DNA of 61,031 nt. Origin: an uncultured Eubacteriales bacterium (GTDB lineage: Bacteria; Bacillota; Clostridia; Oscillospirales; Acutalibacteraceae). The stretch is taken from the NCBI GenBank assembly GCA_900315815.1, contig ONAS01000004.1, positions 1-61,031 of the forward strand, written 5' to 3'. A program made the translations under genes and the position numbers. Shown one piece after another: positions 1-7,668 of the stretch; the first letter of the stretch is position 1, and each line of letters begins with the position of its first letter. The notes below the pieces were generated by a model, which was given only the letters and a program-made list of their open reading frames with translations, did not search any database and had not been told where the DNA came from.

Positions 1-485
1 ATCGATACATCGAAGAACGCCGAGGGATCGTCGATCATGACGATCGAGAAAACATTGCCGGCGCCCTCATAATAGGAATCCTTGTAGACAAAGCGGACCA
101 TCTCATTGCCGTTGCCGTCATCCTCCTCCAGGATCATGCCGGTCACATTCCAGATAGCGGGTACGGTGACCCTGTACTCGCCGGCGGGATCCTCATAGGT
201 AAAGGTGGTATCCAGCGCCTTGGGCTTCTCGGTAGGCGCCTCTGTCAGGGCCTCTGTGGGCGCTTCGGTGGGCTTTTCCGTAGGCGCCTCTGTCGGCTTC
301 TCGGTAGGCTTTTCGGTAGGCTTCTCGGTCGGTTTCTCGGTCGGTTTCTCAGTCGGCTTTTCCGTTGCCTTTTCTGTAGCGGCAGTCGTTGAAGCCGTCC
401 GCTGCTTGGGATCACCGTCGCCGCATGCGGTCAGCATCGCAAATACGAATAAAGCGGTGAGTAAGAGTGCAAGTAACTTTTTCAT
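1..485 (-). CDS. Secreted lipoprotein, N-terminal part (runs off the window edge)
   Basis: This is the first part of an exported lipoprotein; its 3' end lies outside the window. The ATG at 485 follows a GGAGGT ribosome site. A hydrophobic signal peptide (MKKLLALLLTALFVFAMLTA) ends at a lipobox-like LTAC with Cys21. Residues about 37-88 are a linker of repeated TEKP and TEAP units, which probably spans the cell wall, and a folded domain of unknown family begins near residue 90 (TFTYEDPAGEYRVTVPAIWN). It sits 43 bases after galE on the same strand, so it may be the last gene of the capD-galE unit. Function is unknown. Confidence 0.8.
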   Translation of the reverse strand, partial: MKKLLALLLTALFVFAMLTACGDGDPKQRTASTTAATEKATEKPTEKPTEKPTEKPTEKPTEKPTEAPTEKPTEAPTEALTEAPTEKPKALDTTFTYEDPAGEYRVTVPAIWNVTGMILEEDDGNGNEMVRFVYKDSYYEGAGNVFSIVMIDDPSAFFDVS

Positions 486-528
486 GATATGACCTCCGGT
501 GTTATTCGGTGTTTTTGTCGTTATCGGA

Positions 529-1536
529 TCAATAGCCCTGCGGGTTATTCCTCTGCCAGTTCCATGAATCGCGGCACATGTCCTCAAGGTCGTATTGTGC
601 CTTCCAGCCGAGGTCGCGCGCCGCCTTGGATGCGTCGGCGTAGCACTCGGCAATATCGCCGGGACGGCGGGGCTTGATATCGTAGGGGATCTCCAGCTCG
701 TTCACGCGGGAGAAGGTGTTGACGATATCCAGCACACTGTAGCCGTTGCCGGTGCCGAGATTGAAGATCTCCGTTCCCTTGTGGGCCGCGGCGTAGTCGA
801 TCGCCTTGACATGGCCCTGCGCGAGGTCGACGACGTGGATATAATCACGCACGCCGGTACCGTCGGGAGTGGGATAATCGTTGCCGAAAACGCCCAGCCG
901 CGGGAGCTTTCCGACCGCGACCTGCGTGATATAGGGCATCAGGTTATTGGGGATGCCGTTGGGGTTCTCGCCGATCAGCCCGCTCTTGTGCGCGCCGATG
1001 GGATTGAAATAACGCAGCAGGACGACGCTGAGCTCGGGATCTGCGCAGGCGGCGTCGGTCAGGATCTGCTCGTTCATGTATTTTGTCCAGCCGTAGGGAT
1101 TGGTGCAGAAGGTCGGCATGCCCTCTCTGAGCGGAACCTCCTCCGGAATGCCGTATACGGTCGCGGAGCTGCTGAATACGAAGTTGTGTACGCCGTGCTG
1201 TTTCATCACCTCCAGCAGGGTGAGGGTGGTGTCGATGTTGTTGCGGTAATAGCGAACGGGGATGGCACAGCTTTCGCCGACCGCCTTGAGCCCCGCAAAG
1301 TGGACCACGGCGTCAAAGTGCTCCTTTGCAAACATAGCGTCGACCGCAGCGTTGTCGGCAACATCCAGCGTGTACAGCGTCGGACGGACGCCGGTGATCG
1401 TCTCGATGCGGTCGATGACCTTCGGCGAGCTGTTGTCAAAATTGTCGGCGATGACGACCTCGTGTCCCGCTTCGATCATTTCTACGGCGGTGTGGCTGCC
1501 GATATAGCCCGCGCCGCCGGTCAGTAATACTTTCAT
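529..1536 (-). CDS. galE: UDP-glucose 4-epimerase
   Basis: GalE interconverts UDP-glucose and UDP-galactose in the cytoplasm and feeds galactose use and polysaccharide synthesis. The 335-residue protein has the usual length. It opens with the NAD-binding motif GGAGYIGSH and carries the SDR catalytic set: Ser/Thr in FSSSATVYG and the YxxxK pair in YGWTKYMNE. I place the start at ATG 1536 because CAGGAGG lies just upstream; the frame stays open a little further without a better site. It lies 69 bases downstream of the capD-like gene and is probably co-transcribed with it, which points to a role in surface glycan precursors. Confidence 0.93.
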   Translation of the reverse strand: MKVLLTGGAGYIGSHTAVEMIEAGHEVVIADNFDNSSPKVIDRIETITGVRPTLYTLDVADNAAVDAMFAKEHFDAVVHFAGLKAVGESCAIPVRYYRNNIDTTLTLLEVMKQHGVHNFVFSSSATVYGIPEEVPLREGMPTFCTNPYGWTKYMNEQILTDAACADPELSVVLLRYFNPIGAHKSGLIGENPNGIPNNLMPYITQVAVGKLPRLGVFGNDYPTPDGTGVRDYIHVVDLAQGHVKAIDYAAAHKGTEIFNLGTGNGYSVLDIVNTFSRVNELEIPYDIKPRRPGDIAECYADASKAARDLGWKAQYDLEDMCRDSWNWQRNNPQGY

Positions 1537-1605
1537 GCTGAGCCTCCTGTCAGGTATATTTTGATTCATTGACGTTTAGGTATGTCTGATGTATTTCTCT
1601 GCGTG

Positions 1606-3504
1606 TCAGTTGACGTTATGGTGGAAGGTATCCACCATCTTTTCGAGCATTTTTACGGTGCCGTCGTTATCGTTCCTTTCAGCGATCTCGTGCAGTTCGT
1701 TCAGCTGTGAGGTGAGCTTTTCGGCGTCGATGTGGATCTGGTTGCCGATGAATATCTTTTTATTCTCTGTGCTTTTGAGTCCTTCCTCGTTCATGAGAAG
1801 CTCTTCAAACAGCTTTTCGCCGGGACGCAGACCGGTGAACCGGATCTCCACGTCACGGTAGGGCTCCTTGCCGTACATGCGGATCAGGTTTTCTGCAAGG
1901 GTCGTGATCTTGACGGGGTCGCCCATATCCAGCACGAAGATCTCGCCGCCGTGGGCGATCGCGCCCGCTTCCAGCACCAGGGAGACTGCCTCCGGGATGG
2001 TCATAAAATAGCGGATGATATCGGGATGGGTTACGGTAACAGGCTTGCCGGATTCGATCTGACGTCGGAACAGCGGGATGACCGAGCCGTTGGAGCCGAG
2101 CACGTTGCCGAATCGGGTAGTCACGAATTCGGTGGTACATCCTCGCTGACTCATATACTGGACGATCATTTCACAGCAGCGCTTCGTCGCACCCATGACA
2201 TTGGTGGGATTGACCGCTTTGTCGGTGGAAATCATCACAAATTTTTTGACGCTGTATTCTTCTGCAAGCATCACCATGTTCCAGGTACCGAAAATATTGT
2301 TTTTGACTGCCTCGGCGGGCGAGGTCTCCATCAGCGGTACGTGCTTATGGGCTGCCGCGTGGAACACCAGCTCCGGGCGGTATTCGGAGAAAATGCTGTC
2401 CATCTTTGCGTAGTCGCGGACAGAGGCGATCAGGGTGACCAGATTCAGCCTGTCCTCATATTCGATGTACAGCTCCTGCTGGATATCGTAGGCGTTATTC
2501 TCGTAGATGTCGACGATGATGATCTGCTTTGGGTGATAGGCGGCTATCTGGCGCACCAGCTCTGAGCCGATGGAACCGCCGCCGCCGGTGACCATACAGA
2601 CCTTTCCGCTGATGAATTCCCGGATCTTGGTCTTGTCGAAGGTGATGGGGTCGCGTCCCAGCAGATCCTCGATACGGATATCCTTGACCTGACTCATGAT
2701 GCCCGGCGCGTTGTCGCCGAGGAACAGCTGGCTCAGGTAAGGTACGGTCTTGATGCGGCAGCCGGACTGGGAGCATTTTTCCATGATGCGCTTGCGGTCG
2801 TCTTCATCACAGGAGGGGATCGCGAAAAGGATCAGGCTGATATCATACTTTTTACAGATAACGGGGATATCCTTGGTCGCGCCCACAACGTCGATGCCCA
2901 TGACCTTTGTGTTGATTTTATTGATGTCGTCATCGACCAGACAGACCGGCATGATCTTATTGGAAGGGTTGTTGGGATCGGACGCAGCGTTGGCGACCTC
3001 GCGGATGATCATCTGCGCTGCCCTGCCTGCGCCCACGATCAGGGTACGCTCGCGGCTTTTGTCTAAACCGACATTGATCAAGTCAATGAAGGTGCGCTTG
3101 AACAGCGCGCGGAACAGCAGCAGAAACAGGACCGTCAGGACCAGATTCAGGATAAAGAACGGCAGCGTCTCCGCATGGCCGGAAAACTGCGAAAACAGCG
3201 CGCCGAGCACCAGACCGATCGCCGCTCCTACTCCGCAGAGAATGTAATCGGATTTGGCAAAGGTGCGCCATGCCTTGTTGTATGCGCCCATAACGAACAG
3301 CAAAAAGAAGCAGAACATAGTATTCATGCCGATTATGGCTGCGATACGGACCGGCTGGACCGCGATATCCATCGTGCTGCCGCTGATGATAATAGCGATA
3401 AGCGACAGAATCGCGTTGGTGACAAGCGACGACAGCGCGACGATGACCGCGTCGGCGATCATCAAAAAGATCTTGCGATAATTGATTTTTCTCATATTCC
3501 CCAT
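1606..3504 (-). CDS. Membrane-bound nucleotide-sugar dehydratase (WbpM/CapD family)
   Basis: Proteins of this family convert UDP-GlcNAc to a 4-keto-6-deoxy sugar for surface polysaccharide or glycoprotein glycans. The N-terminal 140 residues hold several membrane segments; a first nucleotide-binding domain follows (RTLIVGAGRAAQMI near residue 155), and the catalytic SDR domain starts near residue 300 with VTGGGGSIGSEL. The YxxxK motif is replaced by the family's MISTDKAVNP. At 632 residues it is the long form. The unit starts at a strong promoter (3566-3594) and continues into galE. A PLP aminotransferase that could act on a 4-keto sugar is encoded nearby on the other strand. The exact sugar product cannot be told from sequence. 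Confidence 0.88.
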   Translation of the reverse strand: MGNMRKINYRKIFLMIADAVIVALSSLVTNAILSLIAIIISGSTMDIAVQPVRIAAIIGMNTMFCFFLLFVMGAYNKAWRTFAKSDYILCGVGAAIGLVLGALFSQFSGHAETLPFFILNLVLTVLFLLLFRALFKRTFIDLINVGLDKSRERTLIVGAGRAAQMIIREVANAASDPNNPSNKIMPVCLVDDDINKINTKVMGIDVVGATKDIPVICKKYDISLILFAIPSCDEDDRKRIMEKCSQSGCRIKTVPYLSQLFLGDNAPGIMSQVKDIRIEDLLGRDPITFDKTKIREFISGKVCMVTGGGGSIGSELVRQIAAYHPKQIIIVDIYENNAYDIQQELYIEYEDRLNLVTLIASVRDYAKMDSIFSEYRPELVFHAAAHKHVPLMETSPAEAVKNNIFGTWNMVMLAEEYSVKKFVMISTDKAVNPTNVMGATKRCCEMIVQYMSQRGCTTEFVTTRFGNVLGSNGSVIPLFRRQIESGKPVTVTHPDIIRYFMTIPEAVSLVLEAGAIAHGGEIFVLDMGDPVKITTLAENLIRMYGKEPYRDVEIRFTGLRPGEKLFEELLMNEEGLKSTENKKIFIGNQIHIDAEKLTSQLNELHEIAERNDNDGTVKMLEKMVDTFHHNVN

Positions 3505-3565
3505 TCCGCTTTCCCTGCATGCGCCGTCTGATAGTTCAGCGCATGCATTATAGTCATACAGTGTA

Positions 3566-3594
3566 ATTATAGTATATCCGATGCGTTATGTCAA
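3566..3594 (-). promoter_or_regulatory. SigA-type promoter for the capD-like/galE unit
   Basis: On the minus strand TTGACA, a 17-base spacer and TATAAT form a perfect consensus promoter about 60 bases before the dehydratase start. Confidence 0.8.
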
Positions 3595-3611
3595 ACCTTT
3601 TTCCGCTTTGT

Positions 3612-3638
3612 ATATTATCCGACCGGGAATCATATACA
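3612..3638 (+). promoter_or_regulatory. Candidate sigma-E promoter of spoIIID
   Basis: ATATT (3612-3616), a 14-base spacer and CATATACA (3631-3638) resemble the mother-cell sigma-E consensus (ATATT, 14-15 bases, CATACAnT). No good SigA promoter is seen here, and spoIIID belongs to the sigma-E regulon in known spore formers. The match is imperfect. Confidence 0.5.
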
Positions 3639-3667
3639 TGTAACAAAACCATCCATCGGAGGTTCCT

Positions 3668-3931
3668 ATGAAAGGTAACGTAGAAGAACGCGCTGTCAGG
3701 CTGGGGGAATATATCATCGAGAAGAAAACGACCGTTCGCGACAGTGCAAAAGCGTTCGGCATCAGCAAGTCAACGGTACATAAGGATCTGACGGCGCGGC
3801 TGCCGCGGCTGAATCCCGGCCTGTACAAAGAGGTGCGCGCCGTGCTGGATATCAATAAAGAGGAGCGGCACCTCAGAGGAGGCGAGGCGACGCGCAGAAA
3901 GTACCTGAGTCAAACCGGCAGCCGACGATAA
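3668..3931 (+). CDS. spoIIID: Stage III sporulation transcriptional regulator SpoIIID
   Basis: SpoIIID is a small DNA-binding protein of the sporulation mother cell that represses or activates many sigma-E dependent genes. The 87-residue product matches the family in length and layout: an N-terminal helix-turn-helix (TVRDSAKAFGISKSTVHKDL, residues 26-45) followed by a basic C-terminal tail that helps DNA binding (LRGGEATRRKYLSQ). GGAGG precedes the ATG at good spacing. The gene stands alone between a polysaccharide unit and an aminotransferase. Its presence shows that the organism belongs to a spore-forming lineage, though this gene alone does not prove sporulation. Confidence 0.95.
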   Translation: MKGNVEERAVRLGEYIIEKKTTVRDSAKAFGISKSTVHKDLTARLPRLNPGLYKEVRAVLDINKEERHLRGGEATRRKYLSQTGSRR

Positions 3932-3938
3932 TTGCCTC

Positions 3939-3967
3939 TTTACAAGCGCTTTTTTTCGGTGTATAAT
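3939..3967 (+). promoter_or_regulatory. Promoter of the DegT-type aminotransferase
   Basis: TTTACA, a 17-base spacer and TATAAT. Confidence 0.7.
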
Positions 3968-3988
3968 CATCATGGATTATAAGGGCAA

Positions 3989-4010
3989 TACGCAGAATCG
4001 GTTCTGCGTA
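3989..4010 (+). promoter_or_regulatory. 5'-leader hairpin before the aminotransferase
   Basis: A perfect 9-bp inverted repeat (TACGCAGAA/TTCTGCGTA) with a TCGG loop begins about 20 bases after the -10 box and ends 8 bases before the ribosome site. It has no U tract, so it is not a terminator. It could stabilise the mRNA 5' end or be an operator. Confidence 0.5.
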
Positions 4011-4030
4011 CACAAAAAGGAGAAATAGCC

Positions 4031-5239
4031 ATGATGAATATACCCTTTTCCCCTCCCGATATCTCTGAGGAGGAAATCGCGGAAGTTGTCGATACCCTGC
4101 GCTCGGGTTGGATCACCACCGGTCCCAAAACCAAACGGTTTGAACAGGAGATCGCAAAAACCTGCGGCACGATGAAGGCGGTATGTCTGTCTTCACAGAC
4201 TGCGTGTGCCGAGATGACGCTGCGCATCCTGGGCGTCGGTCCCGGCGATGAGGTCATCGTCCCCGCGTATACATATACCGCATCGTGCTCTGTCATCTAT
4301 CATGTCGGCGCTACACCGGTGATGATCGACTGCAAGCCGAATTCCTATGAAATGGATTACGATAAGGTCGAGGCCGCCATCACCTCAAAGACCAAGGTGA
4401 TCATCCCCGTCGACCTTGCGGGCGTGGTCTGCGACTATGACCGTATTTTTGAGATCGTGGAGAAAAAGCGCGCGCTCTTCCGCCCCTCTGACAATCCCGT
4501 TCAGCTGGCGCTGGGACGCATCATCGTCATGAGCGACGCCGCGCATGCGTTCGGTGCGCAATGGCACGGCAAAATGTGCGGAGAGATCGCCGACTTCACC
4601 AATTTCAGCTTCCACGCAGTCAAAAATATGACCACGGCGGAGGGCGGCGCGGCTACATGGCGCGAGATCCCCGGGGTCGACTCCAACGAGCTTTACAAAA
4701 AATATATGCTGATGACACTGCACGGTCAGACAAAGGACGCCTTTGCGAAGGATAAGGGAACGTCGTGGGAATACGACGTCGTCAATACCCAGTACAAGTG
4801 CAATATGCCCGATGTGCTGGCGGCGATCGGTCTGGCGCAGCTCAGACGCTATGACAAGATGCTGGCGCGCCGTCACGAGCTGATCGAACGCTATAACAAG
4901 GCGTTTGAGGGACTGAACATCCAGGTGCTCGACCACAAGGGCGACGATCACCGCTCCAGCGGCCACCTCTATTTTGTCCGCTTTCTCGGCAAAGACGCTC
5001 AATTCCGCAATGCCTTCTATGACCGCATGAAGGAGCAGGGCGTCAACTGCAACGTTCACTTCAAGCCGCTGCCGATGATGACCGCCTATAAGCAGAAAAA
5101 TTTTGACATCATCGACTTCCCCTATGCCTACAACATGCACAAGAATCAGCTTACCCTGCCGATGAACTCGGTGATGACCGACGAAGAGGCACAGTATGTG
5201 ATCGACACGTTTATCAAAACCTACAAGGAAATGGCATAA
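4031..5239 (+). CDS. DegT/DnrJ/EryC1/StrS family PLP aminotransferase
   Basis: The family transfers an amino group to keto sugars linked to nucleotides, giving amino-deoxy sugars for surface glycans. The 402-residue protein has the fold type I pattern: FSPPDISEEEI start, GDEVIVPAYTYTA, the Asp-Ala-Ala-His stretch SDAAHAFGA, and the expected PLP lysine Lys198 in SFHAVKNMTTAEGG. GGAG lies 8 bases before the ATG. It has its own promoter and terminator. The nearby WbpM-like dehydratase could provide a 4-keto-sugar substrate; that link is inferred from position only. The insert around residues 140-165 is not diagnostic to me. Confidence 0.88.
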   Translation: MMNIPFSPPDISEEEIAEVVDTLRSGWITTGPKTKRFEQEIAKTCGTMKAVCLSSQTACAEMTLRILGVGPGDEVIVPAYTYTASCSVIYHVGATPVMIDCKPNSYEMDYDKVEAAITSKTKVIIPVDLAGVVCDYDRIFEIVEKKRALFRPSDNPVQLALGRIIVMSDAAHAFGAQWHGKMCGEIADFTNFSFHAVKNMTTAEGGAATWREIPGVDSNELYKKYMLMTLHGQTKDAFAKDKGTSWEYDVVNTQYKCNMPDVLAAIGLAQLRRYDKMLARRHELIERYNKAFEGLNIQVLDHKGDDHRSSGHLYFVRFLGKDAQFRNAFYDRMKEQGVNCNVHFKPLPMMTAYKQKNFDIIDFPYAYNMHKNQLTLPMNSVMTDEEAQYVIDTFIKTYKEMA

Positions 5240-5241
5240 GA

Positions 5242-5268
5242 AAAAGGCTGCGCGGAGCAGCCTTTTTT
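5242..5268 (+). terminator. Rho-independent terminator
   Basis: The hairpin AAGGCTGC/GCAGCCTT is followed by six T, three bases after the aminotransferase stop. Confidence 0.85.
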
Positions 5269-5369
5269 CAGATAACAGACAGCGCCGAACGAGAAAAGAC
5301 TGACGGACAAGCCCGATTTCCGTAAAAATCGACCGTCGTCGGCCGACTGCCGACCGAATTTTCAATTTG

Positions 5370-5400
5370 TTCACTTATTCATCACAAAAAGGATTATAAT
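5370..5400 (+). promoter_or_regulatory. Probable promoter of the two-component/htrA unit
   Basis: A perfect TATAAT (5395-5400) lies 45 bases before the response regulator. The best -35 (TTCACT, 19-base spacer) is weak, so activation by a regulator is possible. Confidence 0.5.
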
Positions 5401-5444
5401 AGACTAAAAAAGACTGTATCGTATCAAAAACAGAGGTGATTCTG

Positions 5445-6134
5445 ATGGCTAACCAGAAAATATTGATCGTCGACGACGACCGCAACATCTGTGAGCTGCT
5501 GCGGCTGTATATCGAGAAAGAGGGCTACACGACCGCCATCGCTTATGACGGCGTTCAGGCGGTGGAGATGTTCAACGCCGAACAGCCCGCGCTGATCCTG
5601 CTGGATATCATGCTGCCGAAAATGGACGGCTGGCAGGTTTGCCGCGAGATCCGCAAATCCTCTGAGTGTCCTATCATCATGCTGACCGCGAAGGGCGAGG
5701 TCTTTGACAAGATCCTCGGTCTTGAGCTGGGCGCGGACGACTATGTGGTCAAGCCCTTTGAGGCAAAAGAGGTCGTCGCGCGTATCCGCGCGGTACTGCG
5801 CCGTGCGGGCGGCAGCGACGAGGACACCGTCAAGGAGGTCCGATGGGACAAGCTCGTCATCAACCTGACCAATTATGAGCTGATCGTGGACGGCAAGCAG
5901 ATCGACACCCCGCCCAAGGAGCTGGAGCTGCTGTACCACCTCGCCTCCAACCCCAACAAGGTCTTTACGCGCGACCAGCTGCTGGATCAGGTATGGGGCT
6001 TTGAGTATTACGGCGACAGCCGTACCGTTGACGTTCACGTCAAGCGTATCAGAGAGAAAATCGACGGTGTCTCCGACAAATGGGAGCTGCGCACCGTATG
6101 GGGAGTAGGCTATAAGTTTGAAACCAAAGGCTAA
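5445..6134 (+). CDS. OmpR/PhoB-family response regulator
   Basis: This cytoplasmic transcription factor is controlled by phosphorylation from the kinase encoded next. Residues 1-115 form the receiver domain: acidic pocket in LIVDDDRN, phosphoacceptor Asp54 in LLDIMLPKMDG, conserved Thr in MLTAKGE and Lys in DYVVKPF. Residues about 130-229 form the winged-helix output domain (FTRDQLLDQVWGF and DSRTVDVHVKRIREKI). ATG 5445 has GAGGTG at good spacing; an upstream in-frame start lacks one. The end overlaps the kinase gene by 17 bases, so the two are translationally coupled, and htrA follows directly. The trio suggests an envelope-stress circuit, which is inference. Confidence 0.93.
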   Translation: MANQKILIVDDDRNICELLRLYIEKEGYTTAIAYDGVQAVEMFNAEQPALILLDIMLPKMDGWQVCREIRKSSECPIIMLTAKGEVFDKILGLELGADDYVVKPFEAKEVVARIRAVLRRAGGSDEDTVKEVRWDKLVINLTNYELIVDGKQIDTPPKELELLYHLASNPNKVFTRDQLLDQVWGFEYYGDSRTVDVHVKRIREKIDGVSDKWELRTVWGVGYKFETKG

Positions 6135-7668
6135 GCCGTCAGGCTTCAGGATAAGGCACTCGCTGTTCCGGAAATACCTCATGTTCGGTATGGTCATCCT
6201 GCTGGTCAGCTTCATCTCGCTGGGCGTGATGATGTATATTTTCGTCAACAGCTACTGGGAAAGAGAACAAAAGAATAACCTGATCTCCACCGCACGGCAG
6301 GTCGCGCAGAAGATCGAAAGCTCCGACGAGCGGCTGAGCATCTTTACCAGCATCACCGGCAGGAACAGCCTGCTGGACAAGCCGCTTCCCTTTATGTCAG
6401 GCGACGTCGGCTCCGACATCCTCCTGGTAGACAGGACGGGTACCTGCGTCGACTGCTCCGAGGGCGAAAACTGCAAGCATCACCGCTATGCCCTGCCCTC
6501 CTATGTTCTGGGTGCGACTGCTTACGGAGAGTTTTTTGAAACGGGTACCCTGGAGGGATACTACGAAGAAAACTACTATACTGCCGGCGTTCCGATCGTG
6601 AGCGGCTACGGCGACGACGCGGAGATCGAGGGCTACTGCTATGTCTTTGCGAAGGCGACCTTCACCTCTGCTCTGCCCGCGACCTTTGTCAAGATCTTCC
6701 TGATCTCCGCCGGCATCACGGTGCTGATCGTCATCATGTTCGTCGCGATGATGTCCTATCAGATGGTCCGTCCGCTCAGACAGATGTCCAACGCCGCCAA
6801 GCGGTTCGCTGTAGGCGATTTTTCCGTGCGCGTCCATGTGCGCAGCATGGATGAGATCGGCGAGCTTGCCAACGCGTTCAACAATATGGCGGACTCGCTT
6901 GCCGCCAGCGAGGGGATGCGCCGCACCTTTATCTCAAATGTTTCGCATGAGCTGAAGACCCCGATGACCTCCATCGCGGGCTTCATCGACGGCATCCTCG
7001 ACGGCACGATCCCGCCCGAGCGCCAGAAGCATTATATGAACATCGTTTCCAACGAGGTCAAGCGTCTGTCGCGCCTTGTGACCTCGATGCTGTCACTGTC
7101 GCGAATCGATAACGGCGAGCTGAAGATCCACCCCGCGACCTTTGACCTTTTCTCCACCCTCATTTCCATTCTCGCGGGCTTTGAACAGCAGATCATCGAG
7201 CGGAACCTGCGGATCACGGGGCTTGAGAAATTCCGCGCCATCAAGGTCTACGCCGATCCCGACCTGATCTATCAGGTCATCTACAATCTCATTGAAAACG
7301 CGGTCAAATTCACCGACGAGGGCGGTTACATCAACTTCGATATCGAGGAGACCCGCTTTGATATCACCGTGATGATCACCAACTCGGGCGAGGGGATCCC
7401 GCCGGAGGATATCCGCTTTATCTTCGACCGCTTTTATAAAACCGATAAGAGCCGCAGCAAGGATAAAAAGGGCATGGGCTTGGGTCTGTTTATCGCCAAG
7501 ACGATCATGCGCCTGCACGAGGGCGATATCTATGTCGAATCCCGCGTAGGCGAATACACCCGCTTTGCCTTCCGGCTGCCGACCAATATCCCCCACCCGA
7601 AGTCCGGCAAAAAGGATGCGGGCGGGAAATATATCGAAACCACTATTGAACCCGAAACGGAGGAATAA
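6118..7668 (+). CDS. Membrane sensor histidine kinase (TTG start)
   Basis: The kinase senses a signal at the membrane and phosphorylates the regulator encoded upstream. Order: transmembrane segment 1 (about residues 20-45), extracellular sensor (about 46-195), transmembrane segment 2 (about 200-220), HAMP linker (VRPLRQMSNAAKRF), dimerisation helix with His277 in SNVSHELKTPMTSI, and the ATP-binding domain with N box NLIENAVKFT, G1 NSGEGIP and G2 GMGLGLF. The start appears to be TTG 6118, inside the end of the regulator gene; the first in-frame ATG (6181) would remove half of the first membrane segment. The stop codon directly abuts the htrA ATG. Confidence 0.9.
   Translation: MKPKAKPSGFRIRHSLFRKYLMFGMVILLVSFISLGVMMYIFVNSYWEREQKNNLISTARQVAQKIESSDERLSIFTSITGRNSLLDKPLPFMSGDVGSDILLVDRTGTCVDCSEGENCKHHRYALPSYVLGATAYGEFFETGTLEGYYEENYYTAGVPIVSGYGDDAEIEGYCYVFAKATFTSALPATFVKIFLISAGITVLIVIMFVAMMSYQMVRPLRQMSNAAKRFAVGDFSVRVHVRSMDEIGELANAFNNMADSLAASEGMRRTFISNVSHELKTPMTSIAGFIDGILDGTIPPERQKHYMNIVSNEVKRLSRLVTSMLSLSRIDNGELKIHPATFDLFSTLISILAGFEQQIIERNLRITGLEKFRAIKVYADPDLIYQVIYNLIENAVKFTDEGGYINFDIEETRFDITVMITNSGEGIPPEDIRFIFDRFYKTDKSRSKDKKGMGLGLFIAKTIMRLHEGDIYVESRVGEYTRFAFRLPTNIPHPKSGKKDAGGKYIETTIEPETEE

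Noticed and set aside
205..492. SVGF-repeat peptide on the plus strand
   Set aside because: Antisense of the TEKP repeats of the lipoprotein; not a gene or a CRISPR.
595..1527. Long open frame on the plus strand inside galE
   Set aside because: It mirrors galE in the antisense direction, has no domain motif, and arises from the GC-rich codon use.
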